Source of the DNA: Diadema setosum
Lineage: Eukaryota > Echinodermata > Echinoidea > Diadematoida > Diadematidae
NCBI GenBank assembly: GCA_033980235.1
Contig: CM067066.1
Location: 39,303,455-39,367,454 of the forward strand
Length of the DNA stretch: 64,000 nt
Direction of reading: 5' to 3'
The notes under the pieces were generated by a model. The model did not search any database. It worked only from the letters and a program-made list of their open reading frames with translations, and was not told the DNA's origin. Positions within the stretch are counted from its first letter, which is position 1, and each line of letters opens with the position of its first letter. Made by a program: the position numbers and the translations under genes. Below are positions 40,601-53,800 of the stretch, in pieces.

Positions 40601-43600
40601 GGAAGCGGGATGGGATGGGGGGGGGGTCCAAATGCGGGCCTAAATTTTCATCTTCTTGCTGAAAACAACTTAATGGATTTTTACCAAACTTGGCAAGTAG
40701 CATTCCCACGGGGATCCATGGGGATAAGATTTCAAAGTGTTTGAATGGGCACCATGCTTTCCTTGGGGGCCCCAGGGGGTCCAAACTTCCTAAGTTAATG
40801 AATATTCAATTATATTTTTCTCTAGTTCTAATCAAAAGTTATAGGGCTTTAAGTGTTTTTTTCCCAAGCTGCATAATCCAACATTGTATAAAGTACAGTG
40901 TATTTGATAGGTATTTTTTACCAGTGTGATGGAATATGTAAATGGACACCACGCCCCCACTCTCAAAGCTACCCCCACCATAAGTTTCCAATGTTCTCAG
41001 GTAAGAGTCTGCAAGAATGCATGGATGGTGAACTTGCGATACTCAGGTGAGCGCGTGACCCTCGGGTCTCTTGTCTATTTAAAGATTAATTCCTGTGGAG
41101 GTTTATCCAGAACAGGCCTAGAGAAACATAAAAGTTTATATTTGTGATATGATGACATAAATGGTATCCCGGAGTACCAAACAAAAATCAGCCATTTTGT
41201 TGAATTATTTTTTTTTTTTTAAAAGTTAGTACCCTGGGTGCCAAAAAGAGGAAATTATTTTGGTGCTGGAGCCAGCGCGCGCTAGCCACCGCACTGCACT
41301 GCACTAAAGCACACGCTATGTACACGCTATGTACACGCACACATAGTGCATGCATTTTTCTCTGGCTGTCCTCGAGTGGACGTGAGGTGGCGCTACACAA
41401 CGCGGTTACCCGGGGTACTATGGTACCCTGGGGTAACACGGGATGCATCATATACTGCTGTAACTTTCAGTCAGTGTCCATGCCTTGATATGACAGACAT
41501 TGTATTCTCAAAACTGTACCAAGTAATGTTCAAAACAGTCAAATGAATGCATATGACTAAACCCAGCATAAAAAGAAACAAGCTTTTTAATTGGCTTAAG
41601 AAATAAGGAGAATTCTAATCCATGTGTAATGGTTGCTATGGTGGACACAAGGCACAATTGACACCAACAATCATTGAAATGCATGCAGTAAAGAGAACTC
41701 ACATTTATTTGAGTAATTGTTCACAATTTTACTGGTTATCTCTTCCTGTCATACAGAGCTCCCCAAAAGTCATTGAAAATATTTTGTTAGTGTTTATTAA
41801 TGTATAAAAAGGTTAATTTATCTGTATTATGCCTCGTAGCCCAGGGGCTAAATTACATATAACATTACAAATACTATGTACAGACAAATTCAAACCTTCA
41901 GACAGTTGCTGTTCAGCATTCTTTATCATTATGGATAAACAGTGTGATATGAAATGCCTAGGTTGCCTCCTGGATTTAGCAGGAGACACAAGGCAAAGAC
42001 AAAGGACAATAAAGAAAAAAAAACCATGTAAATACATCTTACATAATGAAAGACACACTCAACAATTACAGTTACATAATCATGACGCATTGACATAAAA
42101 AAAACATTTATACACAAACAAATTAAAATATGCAGTATTTAATATTATCATCTATATAGGACGGTTTAGCGGCGCATTAAAAACACGTATTGTAGTCCGC
42201 TCAATTTTTACCGTTTAATATCAGAGCATATTGAACGAAACGCATAGGCCAACGTATTAATTCCCCATAGGCTACCGTTGTTACTTGCCGTTCAAGATCA
42301 TACCATATTCAATTCTGTCTCGTCTATTGCGCGAGCGCTTGCTGAATGCGCAAACGCTTGCTACTAGTGCGCGTCGTTTTTTTTACAATTCACAAGCGCG
42401 CAAGCATCTTGCTAGTTGTTTGTTTCATGTACGGAGTTTTAGGGGCTTCCCCTTTTCAGCGCTGGGATGTGACTGCCGAGTCAACTTCAAAGACGAGTAG
42501 AAGCCGGGTAATTTTGTGCAGTTTACAGATGCTTGCTCTACTTGATTGTATAGATGATAATAATTATATTGGATGGCCTTGATTCATGGAATACCAGGGA
42601 ATATTGCACTCGTTAGGGCCAATATTGCACTCATCTTCGATTCGTGCAATATTGGCCCTAACTCGTGCAATATTCCCTGGTATCCCATTCATAGCCATCC
42701 AATATAATATAAATACTAATAATAATAATAATATATCAATTTATAAAGCACAAAACCTATAGACATATATTCTGCACTGCAAAAGCTTCTGATGTGATTC
42801 TAAAACGTACATTTCTATCTTAATACAGTATGTAATACCATTTTGTCTCATTCTTGTTTTTTTTTCTTCTCTTTCCCTCTTACAAAGTCATTCTCTTTTT
42901 CCTCTCTGACTCTCTCTCTTCTTTCTCTCTCTCTGCCTTCCCCTCCTTAAAAGGATTGTACAGTACTGGTTGAGGTGGGGATTCAGGTTTATAACATTCC
43001 TAAGTGAGATAATGAGAAACCTCTTATGAAATATGAAAGAGCATGTAATTTTAAGAAGGATTCATATGTTTATATGTTTATTTGATGAAAAATGGTTTTC
43101 AAATGGCTGAGATATCCAAAAAAGTGATAATAATAAAAGGCGACAGGCCACGCCTTTTATTAGGGTCTCTTTGTTTTACCTTGTTTTTGGATATCTCAGC
43201 CATTTCAAAACCGATTTTCATCAAATAAAGTTTTGATACCCCTTAGAATTGCATGCTCTTTGACATCTCATAGAGTGGTTTCTGAATATCTCACAAAACG
43301 TTAAAAGCTAAATCCTCACCTCGACCAGAACTGTACAGTCCCTTTAACCTTAAACACGTCTCCTTCCTTTCTTATACCCTCTTTTTACTCCATAACCCTT
43401 TAATTCATTTAATACCTTATTAATTTCTTTTCCAAAAGCTCCACTTAACTTTCTCATTAAAAATTAACAACAATCCATTAACCGTTGAGGACGAGTCCCG
43501 AGTATACTCGGGCAAGCATCTATGGGAAATGCGTGTTGTAGCAAAATCAAACCGTCCTCAACGGGTTAACAATACCAAATCACATAACATCAAATCTTGT

Positions 43601-44809
43601 ATATAATCACATATTCACAATAAACTAAATCCCAAATTCTTTTTTATTTTCTGTATATAAGCCTAAACATAAAATCTTAACACTAAAAAAAAAAGTATTA
43701 GGAATAAAAAAGAAAAAAAAAGAAAAAATTAGGAGGAATATTGAGAGGTGACAATGTACGTAATAAAGCTTTTACACGTATGGGTATGATAAAAATGAGC
43801 AAGAAAATATCGTACAACGTAATTACACAAATCACCAGGTTGAGCAATATCAGATGTATATGTAACGTACACAATAAGGACATACTACACACTTTTGAAA
43901 ACAAACAGACTGAAAAAAAAAAAGTTACTGTGGCGACTGGTTTGTTTTAAATTATGATAGGAATGTGTAAGTGTTAATAGTTTTAAATTATAATAGGAAT
44001 ATTTTCACCCTTCAATTCACTGAATACTGTGTACATGTACTGGCATATTTCTTCATGCATGCATGGTGAAAAATTGCAGAAATCAAATGAAAGTATTAAG
44101 TCATCAAGGAGATTATATTCAGGAAAGACAGATCAAAAGGCATACTGCCAGAAGTCCCCATTTCAGGAATCAGTCAAAACTTTTACCCCTTTCACTGAAC
44201 ACTGGGATTGTTATGTAAAATGTCATTCAATGCTTTGGAACTTGTTTATTTCTCATATGAAAGATGGATTTAATTTCTTCCTGATTTGATTGCTAATTTA
44301 AATGATTTTGCCCAAGGAAGGAATGCACTTTGACTTACTGTATATCATTCATTATTAGTAATTTCCACTTTTTTCCCCAAAATTTGCTGATCATGATGTC
44401 ATTAATGTAATTCCCTGTGTGGCCAACAGGTGGTAGTCTATAGCATTTTACAGCTGCCGTACTCTTCAACACTATCCAAGTACAGCTTGTCCTTCGGACA
44501 CCATGTTGGTGTGGATGAAAAGAGTGGAGTTACGTGTACTTGGTTGCATAAAGTAACCATAACCTTTAAAGGATATTTTATTGTTGCCTGCCATTCATTT
44601 CATTTCTGTATTTGTCCAAATTATGTATAAAAACATGGCATGGAAAATTGGTTTGCCACATATTCATCATGGACACATCTTGACAACAGATAAACAACAA
44701 ATTACATTAAATCGAACAGATACTCAAATAAAATACAAGGAACTAAACGTTCAATCAAAACACAAACTATCATCATATGACGAATGTGCAAAAAACAACA
44801 ACAAATATA

Positions 44810-44869
<60 letters not shown>

Positions 44870-47800
44870 CATACACACACAGAAAACTATGTAAAGAATC
44901 AACTACTGAACATGGTTTTGTAGGAAATGAAGTCAATACACTCACTCTTAAGAAGTGGAGAAAATGTATTGGTGGATGTGACTGCATTATATACACACAT
45001 TCATACATGTGAATATACGTAACTATGTAACTTAATGACTAAAAAGTAAATACACAAACTACTCCAACAACCAAGATGCATATTACAATATTGAAAATTA
45101 CAAAGTCATAATAATAATTATAATAATAATAATGATAATGATAATGATGATAACGGTGCATACTGGCACTGGTCTGATGGTCCAGACTTGTAAAAATGAC
45201 TGTTGGGCAAGTGACTTTTCAGGTATGGCCAAATCTACTGGTCCAGCAGGACCAGTAAAAAAAAAAAAATACCATTTTCGGGCCAGTCATTAAAAAGAAC
45301 AAGTTTAATGAAGGGAAGATAGAAAGGCAGTCACATGGTTCAGCAAGTTTTACACCAGTGATCACATCAGTTTATGTTCTGAGTACAGTAGCAATCAAGA
45401 GAGCTATTTGCATGTAATCATGCATCACATCGGCACACGTGTACTCGTTTTTTTTTTGTAAATTTGTAACAAACATCACCCTTCATGGTGAATGCAAAAA
45501 CCAATATCAACATGAAAAAAAATTAATGACAGTAAAGGTCATTAACAAAACACTTAATGAAATGCCCCCATGGAGTTGATGAGATTGAGAGCTGCTAGGA
45601 AACTTTACGTTTCATTATTAGAAAAGATTCCTTTGTCGTGCTGTTCAAATCAAAATAATTGTTGCAACTATGCAGTAGCAAGAGGCCTAAACATTTTGAT
45701 TCTTTTGTCCTAGTTAGATTGGAAGAGCATGATTGATCTGTGGATTTGTCCGCATGCACTTCTCAAAGTAGGCCCAGAACAAGTTCTGGCCATCCTGGTC
45801 CTCAGTCCAGAGCAAGTTAGGCCTGTCTCTGCTCATAAAGAGTCTTACCAAGTATGGCAGCCGCTCATCTGGTATATCCTCCAAAAATACCAGGATGACT
45901 TTATCAAGTCCTGTTTCATTCACATGCTCCAGAGCCACTCTGACCTTGGTGATGAACCAGGCATCATCAGCACAGTGGTTGCTAACCAAGAAAACAGTCT
46001 TGTAGCTGTTCTCAATGACGTGGTGGACAGCATCAATGTAGTACATTGTAGCTCTGAAAGCTTCGTCGCCATAGGCAACCCGTTGGAGATGGGGCATCCT
46101 CTCTTCCAGTTCAGGTCTGAGGACACCATGAACCCAGTCATCATCATTATCATGGCACATGATGTTAAGCTGATACTCATAGTCATCTGCCTCTAGGTCT
46201 TCTTCTTGTTGCTTATAACCCAAAACACAAAGTTTCAGCAGGAAGATTTTGTAGTTTAGCCACCAACGTTTCCTGTATATCAAAACTCCCAATAGAGAAA
46301 GTATGGCTCCACCAAATATGAGTCCAGAGATGAGTGGTGCATCTATTCCACAAAAGTCATCTGGATCGAATGCTTCAAGGGGAAGGTTCACAAGTTGTTT
46401 GAAGGAAGTTTGTGAACACAGGGTTTCATTACTAGGGGAGGTATCAACATTTGTTGTGTAGAGCCAGTTTCGGAACCACGCCAAGCTGCAGTCGCAGGTG
46501 AAAGGATTGTGGGAGATATCAAGGCGCACAAGAGTCGGAGCCATATATGTGTCTGCCGAAATCGTAGTGAGATGATTAGTGTGAAGGTACAAATGTGTGA
46601 GATTCGGCGTGTCAGTAAATAGATTTTTGTCGAATAGAGTTAGCACATTATCCTGCAGAAGCAGTTCCTGTAGGATTCCCAGTCGTTCAAAAGAATGAGG
46701 GTAGATCGTCTGGATCCTGTTTGAATACAGCACTAGTCGTCGTAGGGATGATAAATGAGTGAAAATACCTGGTGTCAAAGTGGTTATCTGGCATTGGCTT
46801 AAGTCAAGTATTTCAAGTTTTTGTAATGGTTGGAACACCCAAGGAAACCTTTCCAGATATTTCAAGTTGTTTCCCCATAGACTGAGGGATGTTAGTGATA
46901 TCAACCCAGAGAAGACACTCAAATTTTGATGCACTCTTACCAAGTCCTGGATACTCAACTTGGTATTTGACATGATAAGTGTTCTCACAGAGCTTGCGTT
47001 TGTGAACTGATGCAGTGAGGGAAGGAGAATCTGTGTTTTCTCCAAGTTTAGGTAATTAAGGTTTCTCAGTCTTGCGAAGGCACCATTCAGAGAAAAGGAC
47101 ACTTGATAAGACAGATTGATAGATTCCAGAGAAGTGAGCCTTGTAAATGTATCTTCAGCAATGGTATTGATCAGGTTTCCTTTCAAGACAACTTTACGCA
47201 AACGGGGCATTCCTGCAAAGGTGTGTTCATTCAAAGACAGCAACCTGTTGGTTTCCATGTTTAGTGTGTCCAAGGAACTCAGATTCCATGGTCCTGCAAT
47301 GTTGTCTATGTTGTTTGAGAAAAGATCCAGTGTTTGTAGAGAGGGAATGCCATGAAATACAAGGGGGTCCAAAGTAGCAATGCCATTTTTTGATAGCAAG
47401 AGAGTTTCTAGATTCTTTGCACAGGCGAACGCATGAAGAGGCAAGTGTGAAAGTTTATTCCTTGCGAGATCCAAGTAAACAAGTGAATTCAATCCACAAA
47501 ATGAGGTATTAGTGATTGACTTTAACCTGTTGCGCTCAAGGTCCAAGTAGCGCAGGTTATTAAAGCCCCAAAATGCATTGCTCTGTATTTGAGACAGTTT
47601 GTTTAGCCTGAGACTAATGCCGGTGACATGAGGAAGGTCTAGATGTTGGCTGTTGTGTGTAAGGGGGAGTAACGTGCCAATGTTTGCGTTGTTGATCCAC
47701 ATTTGCTTGATGGTATAATTCCCCATGAAAGTTCTCATGTCAAACGTGAGGAGGTTCGTGTTGTTCAGATTGAGATATTGCAGATGGCGAAAATGGGAGA

Positions 47801-50800
47801 AGAGCTCTTGGGGAAGTTGGGAGAGATTGTTGTAGGCCAGGATGAGATTGTTGATGGAACAGTCTCCAAGATTGGCAAAACTGTCCTGCCAAAGATGCGT
47901 GATCTCGTTGGAGGTGATGTCAATCTCTGAAAGATGTTCACAGGAAGAGAACTGACTGAAACTGATGTTTGTGATCAGGTTGTGGCTGAGGAAGATGTTC
48001 TGCAAGGTTCTAATGGACCCAAGAGCATTATTTGGGATCTCGGTCAGTCTGTTGTTTGACAGATCAAGGATTGTGAGATGGATATTGTTGTGAAAAAGGG
48101 CATCCGGAAGTCGACTGATGTTGTTGCCACTCAAATCAAGCACTTGCAAAGCTTGGAGTGACTCAAACGATTTTCCCTCTATCTGATTCACCGTATTCCA
48201 CTGCAAGAGCAGGATTTCAATCTTTCCATATGAAGTAAATGAAACGTTGGTGATGGTCGCAATGTTGTTGTATGATAAGTCAAGCTTGTTGAGGTTTTCT
48301 GGAAGATTCTGAGGGACAGTAGAGAGGTTGAGGTGAGAGCAGTGTGCTTGCAGTGAGCCGTCCAGTCCAGAGGTTGAGCATGTGAGAGGTGACAGAGATG
48401 GACCTTGTTCCCAGTGGCCCACACAATATGATAATGCCATCAGTGCATTCAAAACCTGGACAACAGTACTTCCAGCCATTTTGGTTTGCAGCGAAGTAAT
48501 CCACTTTGAATTTGCAATGCTATGTGCACTCCTTTGTGTCTGTAAGAGCATTCTACATGATTGCATTCATGACCATTCCTCTGTGCTTACCTTTCAATTC
48601 CATTCTTTTGTACTGCTCCTTTTCAAAAAAGGGTAATGCCCCTCATCCAGGGTTGTTTTTTTTTTTTTCAATTGGTGATCGATTGAAGGAAAGAAAGACA
48701 CAGACACGTATTGTGCATTTCCCATGCAGCAGCTTGTCATTTTGCTGCAGTAATGGATCAGTGATTTCTCAGTCATACATTGGCTTTTATTTGTTTACTG
48801 CCGTCTGAAAGATGTTAGTGATACTTTGCCCAGTTTGTAACATATAGCTTTGTATTTAGGAAAGTGTCACTTCATTGACTTGAAATAAATAGGCCTAGCA
48901 TGTGTCATGAATTTTCCTTGCACCATCTTGTCATTTCACCCATGGCTGTGAATCAGGAACTGCTAGTTGCTTATTAAGGCCTCCCCTCCCCCCAGGATTT
49001 TTTTTTTCATTAAAGGCATTCTATTCAGGGAAGATGGATTAAAATAGAAACTGCCTGACTTCCCCATTTCAGGACCCGGTCATAGCATCCTTTCGATTCA
49101 TTCAGCTCTCAGTTGTGTGCACCCAACACAAATGCTGTTCTTATAGTTGTTGGCTTTTTGTGCAAGAGGAGTTTAATATATTTCTGATCAAGTAAACATT
49201 TATGGTACTTGGGATAATTTTAGCATTGAAAAGTAAAAATGCCATATTCCTAATGTTTCAAATAGAGACTTTGGGGTATTTTTTTTTCATTAAAGCTTTT
49301 ATATCTTTTTTAAAGAGATATTGCCAGGTATGCATAAATTAAGTCTGAACTTTCAGATTGTTATTCACTATGGTACATAATACAGTAAAGATGATCTGAC
49401 TTATAAAATTGACACCAAAAATTTGACAGGCACTGTGAGCATACAGGAAGTTCTGCAAACCTATATGTGCCCTGCTTTCAAAGAAATATGTAAGTTTTTA
49501 TGTAGGTCTTCATCCAAATACATGCACTCTGCAGTGATTACTGGCATCCAAACAAAATTTGGCTGAAAATGTTGGAGAACCTCAAAAAGCTCTTTACTCA
49601 TGACAGTAATGAAATCATAAAATGATGTTATTAAATTTTAGACATATTTATATAATATTGACTGGCCTTGAGGGAGATACCAGAAAATATTCTTTTCAGT
49701 GCGGGCAATATTTTCTGGTATCTCCCTCAAGGCCAGTCATTATCATAATTATTACTGATCCCCTAGGTAAATTAGGAAATTATGTGAAACAGCTATACAC
49801 TATGATATAGATCAAGCCACATTTGACTTACCTGTAGATCATCACCAACATGTCAAATAATTGCAAAATTGTTCATCAATGTACATCATTCAACTCCAAC
49901 TTCCAAGATACATATGTACATGTAACAGGCAAACTTCAAACATCTGAACGTATTTACACTTTGTTTTTGCTTCTGCTTCAATTTGGAGAGTTGTAATAAC
50001 TGATGGTCTCTGTGCAGTTATTGAGCACAAATGGTTTCGTCAATGTTTGACGCGTAGTGCAGCTGGAAGTGGTCGACCTTGTATGAGTTGATTTATTGGT
50101 GTTCTTCTGCGTTCCGTGTGTCTCGGATTTGTGAATGTCTCCTCTTTGTGACTGACCGGAATGTTTACATGTAAAGTGAATGGAGAGACCCGGATGAAGG
50201 GTGATACCCACTAATATTGCCCGCTGACCTTGACGACTGATCAAAATACCAACTACAGTTGCCCTGCAAAACTACCTCATATAGGTAATAATTGAGCATA
50301 TTTCAAGTATCCTTGACCAATTTTCACACAGATTCTAAATAGCTTCTAAATAGCTTCTATTTCTAAGCTTCTGTAGCTTCTAAATTCCCCATTGAATTTA
50401 TCATTAGAGGTTTTTTTTTTTTTTTTTTTTTTGGATTAGTTTCCTCTGCCACGAAGTGTCGCCAGATGCATTATGTTTTCAAGTTGCCTGTCTTTCCTCA
50501 ATCAATTTTTGGGACAGCACAACTTTACAATTTGAGGTAACAACATGAGACTTCCTGGACAAGTGCAGCTTCATTTTGTTCAAGGAATGTATTATAGATA
50601 TTAAACACATTTGGGGTTGGGCCATCAAACTTTCAAACATGTCATTTCATTCTTTTTTACCAATCATGTGAAAATGTCATCTAACACTGTCCAAATATAT
50701 AGCAGACCTATGGGAGCATAATGTGATATGGTGGAGGCATACCAGATGCCATAGCGGCATTTTATGCTTAGTATACTTGTCTTCCCTCTTGCCCCATTGA

Positions 50801-53800
50801 CATGCCATTTATCTTTGAATTATTATGCCTCCTCCTGAGGATACGGCTCTTAAAGTGAATTTTTATGATGCTCTTTTCTTCTTGCAGGTCATATTGCTAG
50901 TGGGTTTTCCTGCCTGTAAGTATTTCATGGATGTATGATTGTTGTGTATTTGTTTTATTTTTTTGTTATCAACATTGACACTGTGTCTCCCAGATGAAGA
51001 AGTATAAACTTATGAACTCCAACAATGCTGGAATTTCTCTTTTTCTTGTCCATGAGAAATCCATTGTCTGTATGTTTGGTTGGGTGGCAAGCTCCTTGAT
51101 TAGCCTACTTTGTTAGCTTAATTAGTGTCTGGGTCAAACAAGTAGGATTGGAATACAGTGGGCTTATTATCTACAGCCGGGAAATGGCAAAATGATTATT
51201 TACTTATTTATATATTTTTTGGTCTTTTTTTTTTTGACAGGCTGGTCTCTCCTGAGTGTGCATATGCATTCATATCATCTTTATTTGACAAGTATGTCAC
51301 ATATGTATAAGCGTGACACATGTGTCATACTTTGGTATGCAAGTGAATAAAACATTTTTTTTTTCCTCTGATGCAATCAAATGAGAAATGTTCATCTTCA
51401 TGATTACATCAGAGTGTGTGTGTGTGGGGGGGGGGGGGGTTGGGGGGGGGAAGAATTGGAAAAAAATATTTATTCCCCTTTGGTATATTTTCTATGGTAG
51501 CTCTCAAAAATCTGTGACACAGAAAAGCTTTTCGCAAGGTTAAGATATTGGCTATGGGATATAAAATCTGTGGCTGCTAGCTGTTTAACACAAATGGCCA
51601 CTGGGGAGAGGGTCTTTAACTCAATATATATATATTTGGTTTTGTTTTTGAAGCCACCCAGTATGGATGGCTGGTGGAAGCAGCAGTTTTGTATTCAAGC
51701 TAGAGTAGTAATCATCAGAATGAAAACTTGTTCATGTTTTAAATGGTACTCATATATGTGTTTATGTTTTTGTTTTTATACTGCAGCTGGAAAGAGCACC
51801 TTTGTGAAAAACCATCTCCTGAAGCACAAATACTTCCATGTGAACAGGGTGAGTTTTTAGGATAGCGCTGTATCAATCTTAACTATGAAATGATAGCAAC
51901 TTATGATGGCAATTGTAATGATGATTATGATGATGATTATCATTAGAACAAAAATGAGATATATTATGATTATTATTATTTCTACTATACTACTGCTACT
52001 ACTACTACTATTTTTGTTTTGATAATGAAAGTGATGATAATAGCAATGGAACCTGCCCTACTATCAAATCTTAAGAAATTGCTGTTCAAGCAAACCCGTA
52101 TCACAATAAATGGGAGATGTATTGGCATTCCAGATTGTTGTTTTGGTTGAAGGTATTTTACAAAGTTTTGTTTTGTTTTTGTTTGTTATTGTTGTTGTTA
52201 TTGATTCCCAGCATATGACAGTTTGTGGGCAATCTTCATTCCTTTGTTTTTCAAGGACACCATGGGAACGTGGCAGAAATGTGTTTCAGCCTGCATGTCG
52301 GCTCTGAACAAGGGACAGTGTGTGGTGGTGGACAACACTAATGCAGATCCTGAGTCAAGGAAAAGGTGAGGACAGACATTGTTATCATTATGAGTAAAAC
52401 TGTCAAACACATTCTTTGGATTCCATCGTTTGACCAAATGCATGGAACGTACGTCATACAAAGCATCACCTAAAGTAGGAAAGATTGCAGTTGGCTAATG
52501 TACATGCAAAAAAGAGTGCAGTAATTATGTTTCCAAAATAAACCAGAACTCTCAAACATATACACATGCAGTGTTAAGATTTGTTCAATTGTATTACTGT
52601 ATTCTATTGTTTATCTGTAAGATATGCTGTTAGAAATGTTACCCCAGCAATGAAAGGAGCTCTTTTACTGACATTTTAACTCTCTTGAGACCATGGTTCC
52701 ATGTACACTACAAAGAGACATGTTCCCAGTGTTAGTGAAAGAGTCGACATGCACCATGTTTAGATTGAATATATGAAGGTAGAATGTCTTTTTGTGTATG
52801 AAACAGTTATTGAATGGCTGATATCTGCCTGTCCTATTTTCTTCTCTAACTGGAAATGCAATCATATGTGCTTTTCATATCTTCTGTGAGCTTTAACCCG
52901 TTGAGGACGAGTCCCGAGTATACTCGGGCAAGTGTCTATGGGAAATGCATGTTGTAGTAAAATCAAACCGTCCTCAACGGGTTAATCAATATCTTTTGAG
53001 CTATGTATCTCCACTTTATTCCCATTCTCACTTTTTTTTTTTTTTTTTTTAATTTCTAGAATGATAGTAATGATAATGATTAGATGCTGTGAAAGTTTGA
53101 ATCTATGTGACTATGTCTTCTGGTATTGTTTTTACATTTTTCTAAACAGATACGTTGAGTGTGCACAAAAGGCCAAAGTGCAGTGCAGATGTTTTACTTT
53201 CAACACTTCTTTTGACCATGCCAGACACAATGAGAAGGTAACTCACATGGTTTATTAATCCTGTAGGTTAATATCACAGATGCAAGATGTGCAGGGAAGT
53301 TGGTTTATTGCCATTTTGTTATGATGTCTTGAATTATTGACTTTATGGCAAAATTAGGACTCTTTGACATCTTTTCATTTGTTGTTAGCCATTACTCAGA
53401 GCAATATAAATTTACAACAGTGCTAGTGGCTATAGTAATTATTTGTGATGTTACTTGTTCTGACTGAAAAACAAACCCTTGTACAAAATCCAGAATTATA
53501 TTTGTGACCAGTCTCCCCCCCCCCCCCCCCCATCTGACCATACACCAATTTATTCATGCAGTCGGGTTTTATGCATACCTGTATTGCAATAGACTTTTCT
53601 TGACATGCATGCAAAGTGCATTCCAAGTGTTAAAATGCATTGAGTATGTACAGGTTGAGGAAATTGATTGTTACTAGACCCTGAGAGTAAAGAAATCCAT
53701 AAATTTCAATAAACTAGTAAGTTGACCTGTTTTGTTGTTGTTGTTATTATTGCAGTTGTATTTTTTTTTTTGCAATACTCCAACAAAACAGATTATTAAC

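Noticed and set aside
44581..45012. 143-codon open frame over 44581-45012
   Set aside because: Driven by the TA microsatellite (repeated YI); no protein features.
45729..46196. 155-codon frame opposite the Toll-like receptor TIR region
   Set aside because: Antisense shadow of a real coding sequence.
48480..48566. Longer Toll-like receptor N-terminus from the ATG at 48566
   Set aside because: The extra 29 residues are polar and would bury the signal peptide; the ATG at 48479 has a better context. Not excluded if an upstream exon exists.
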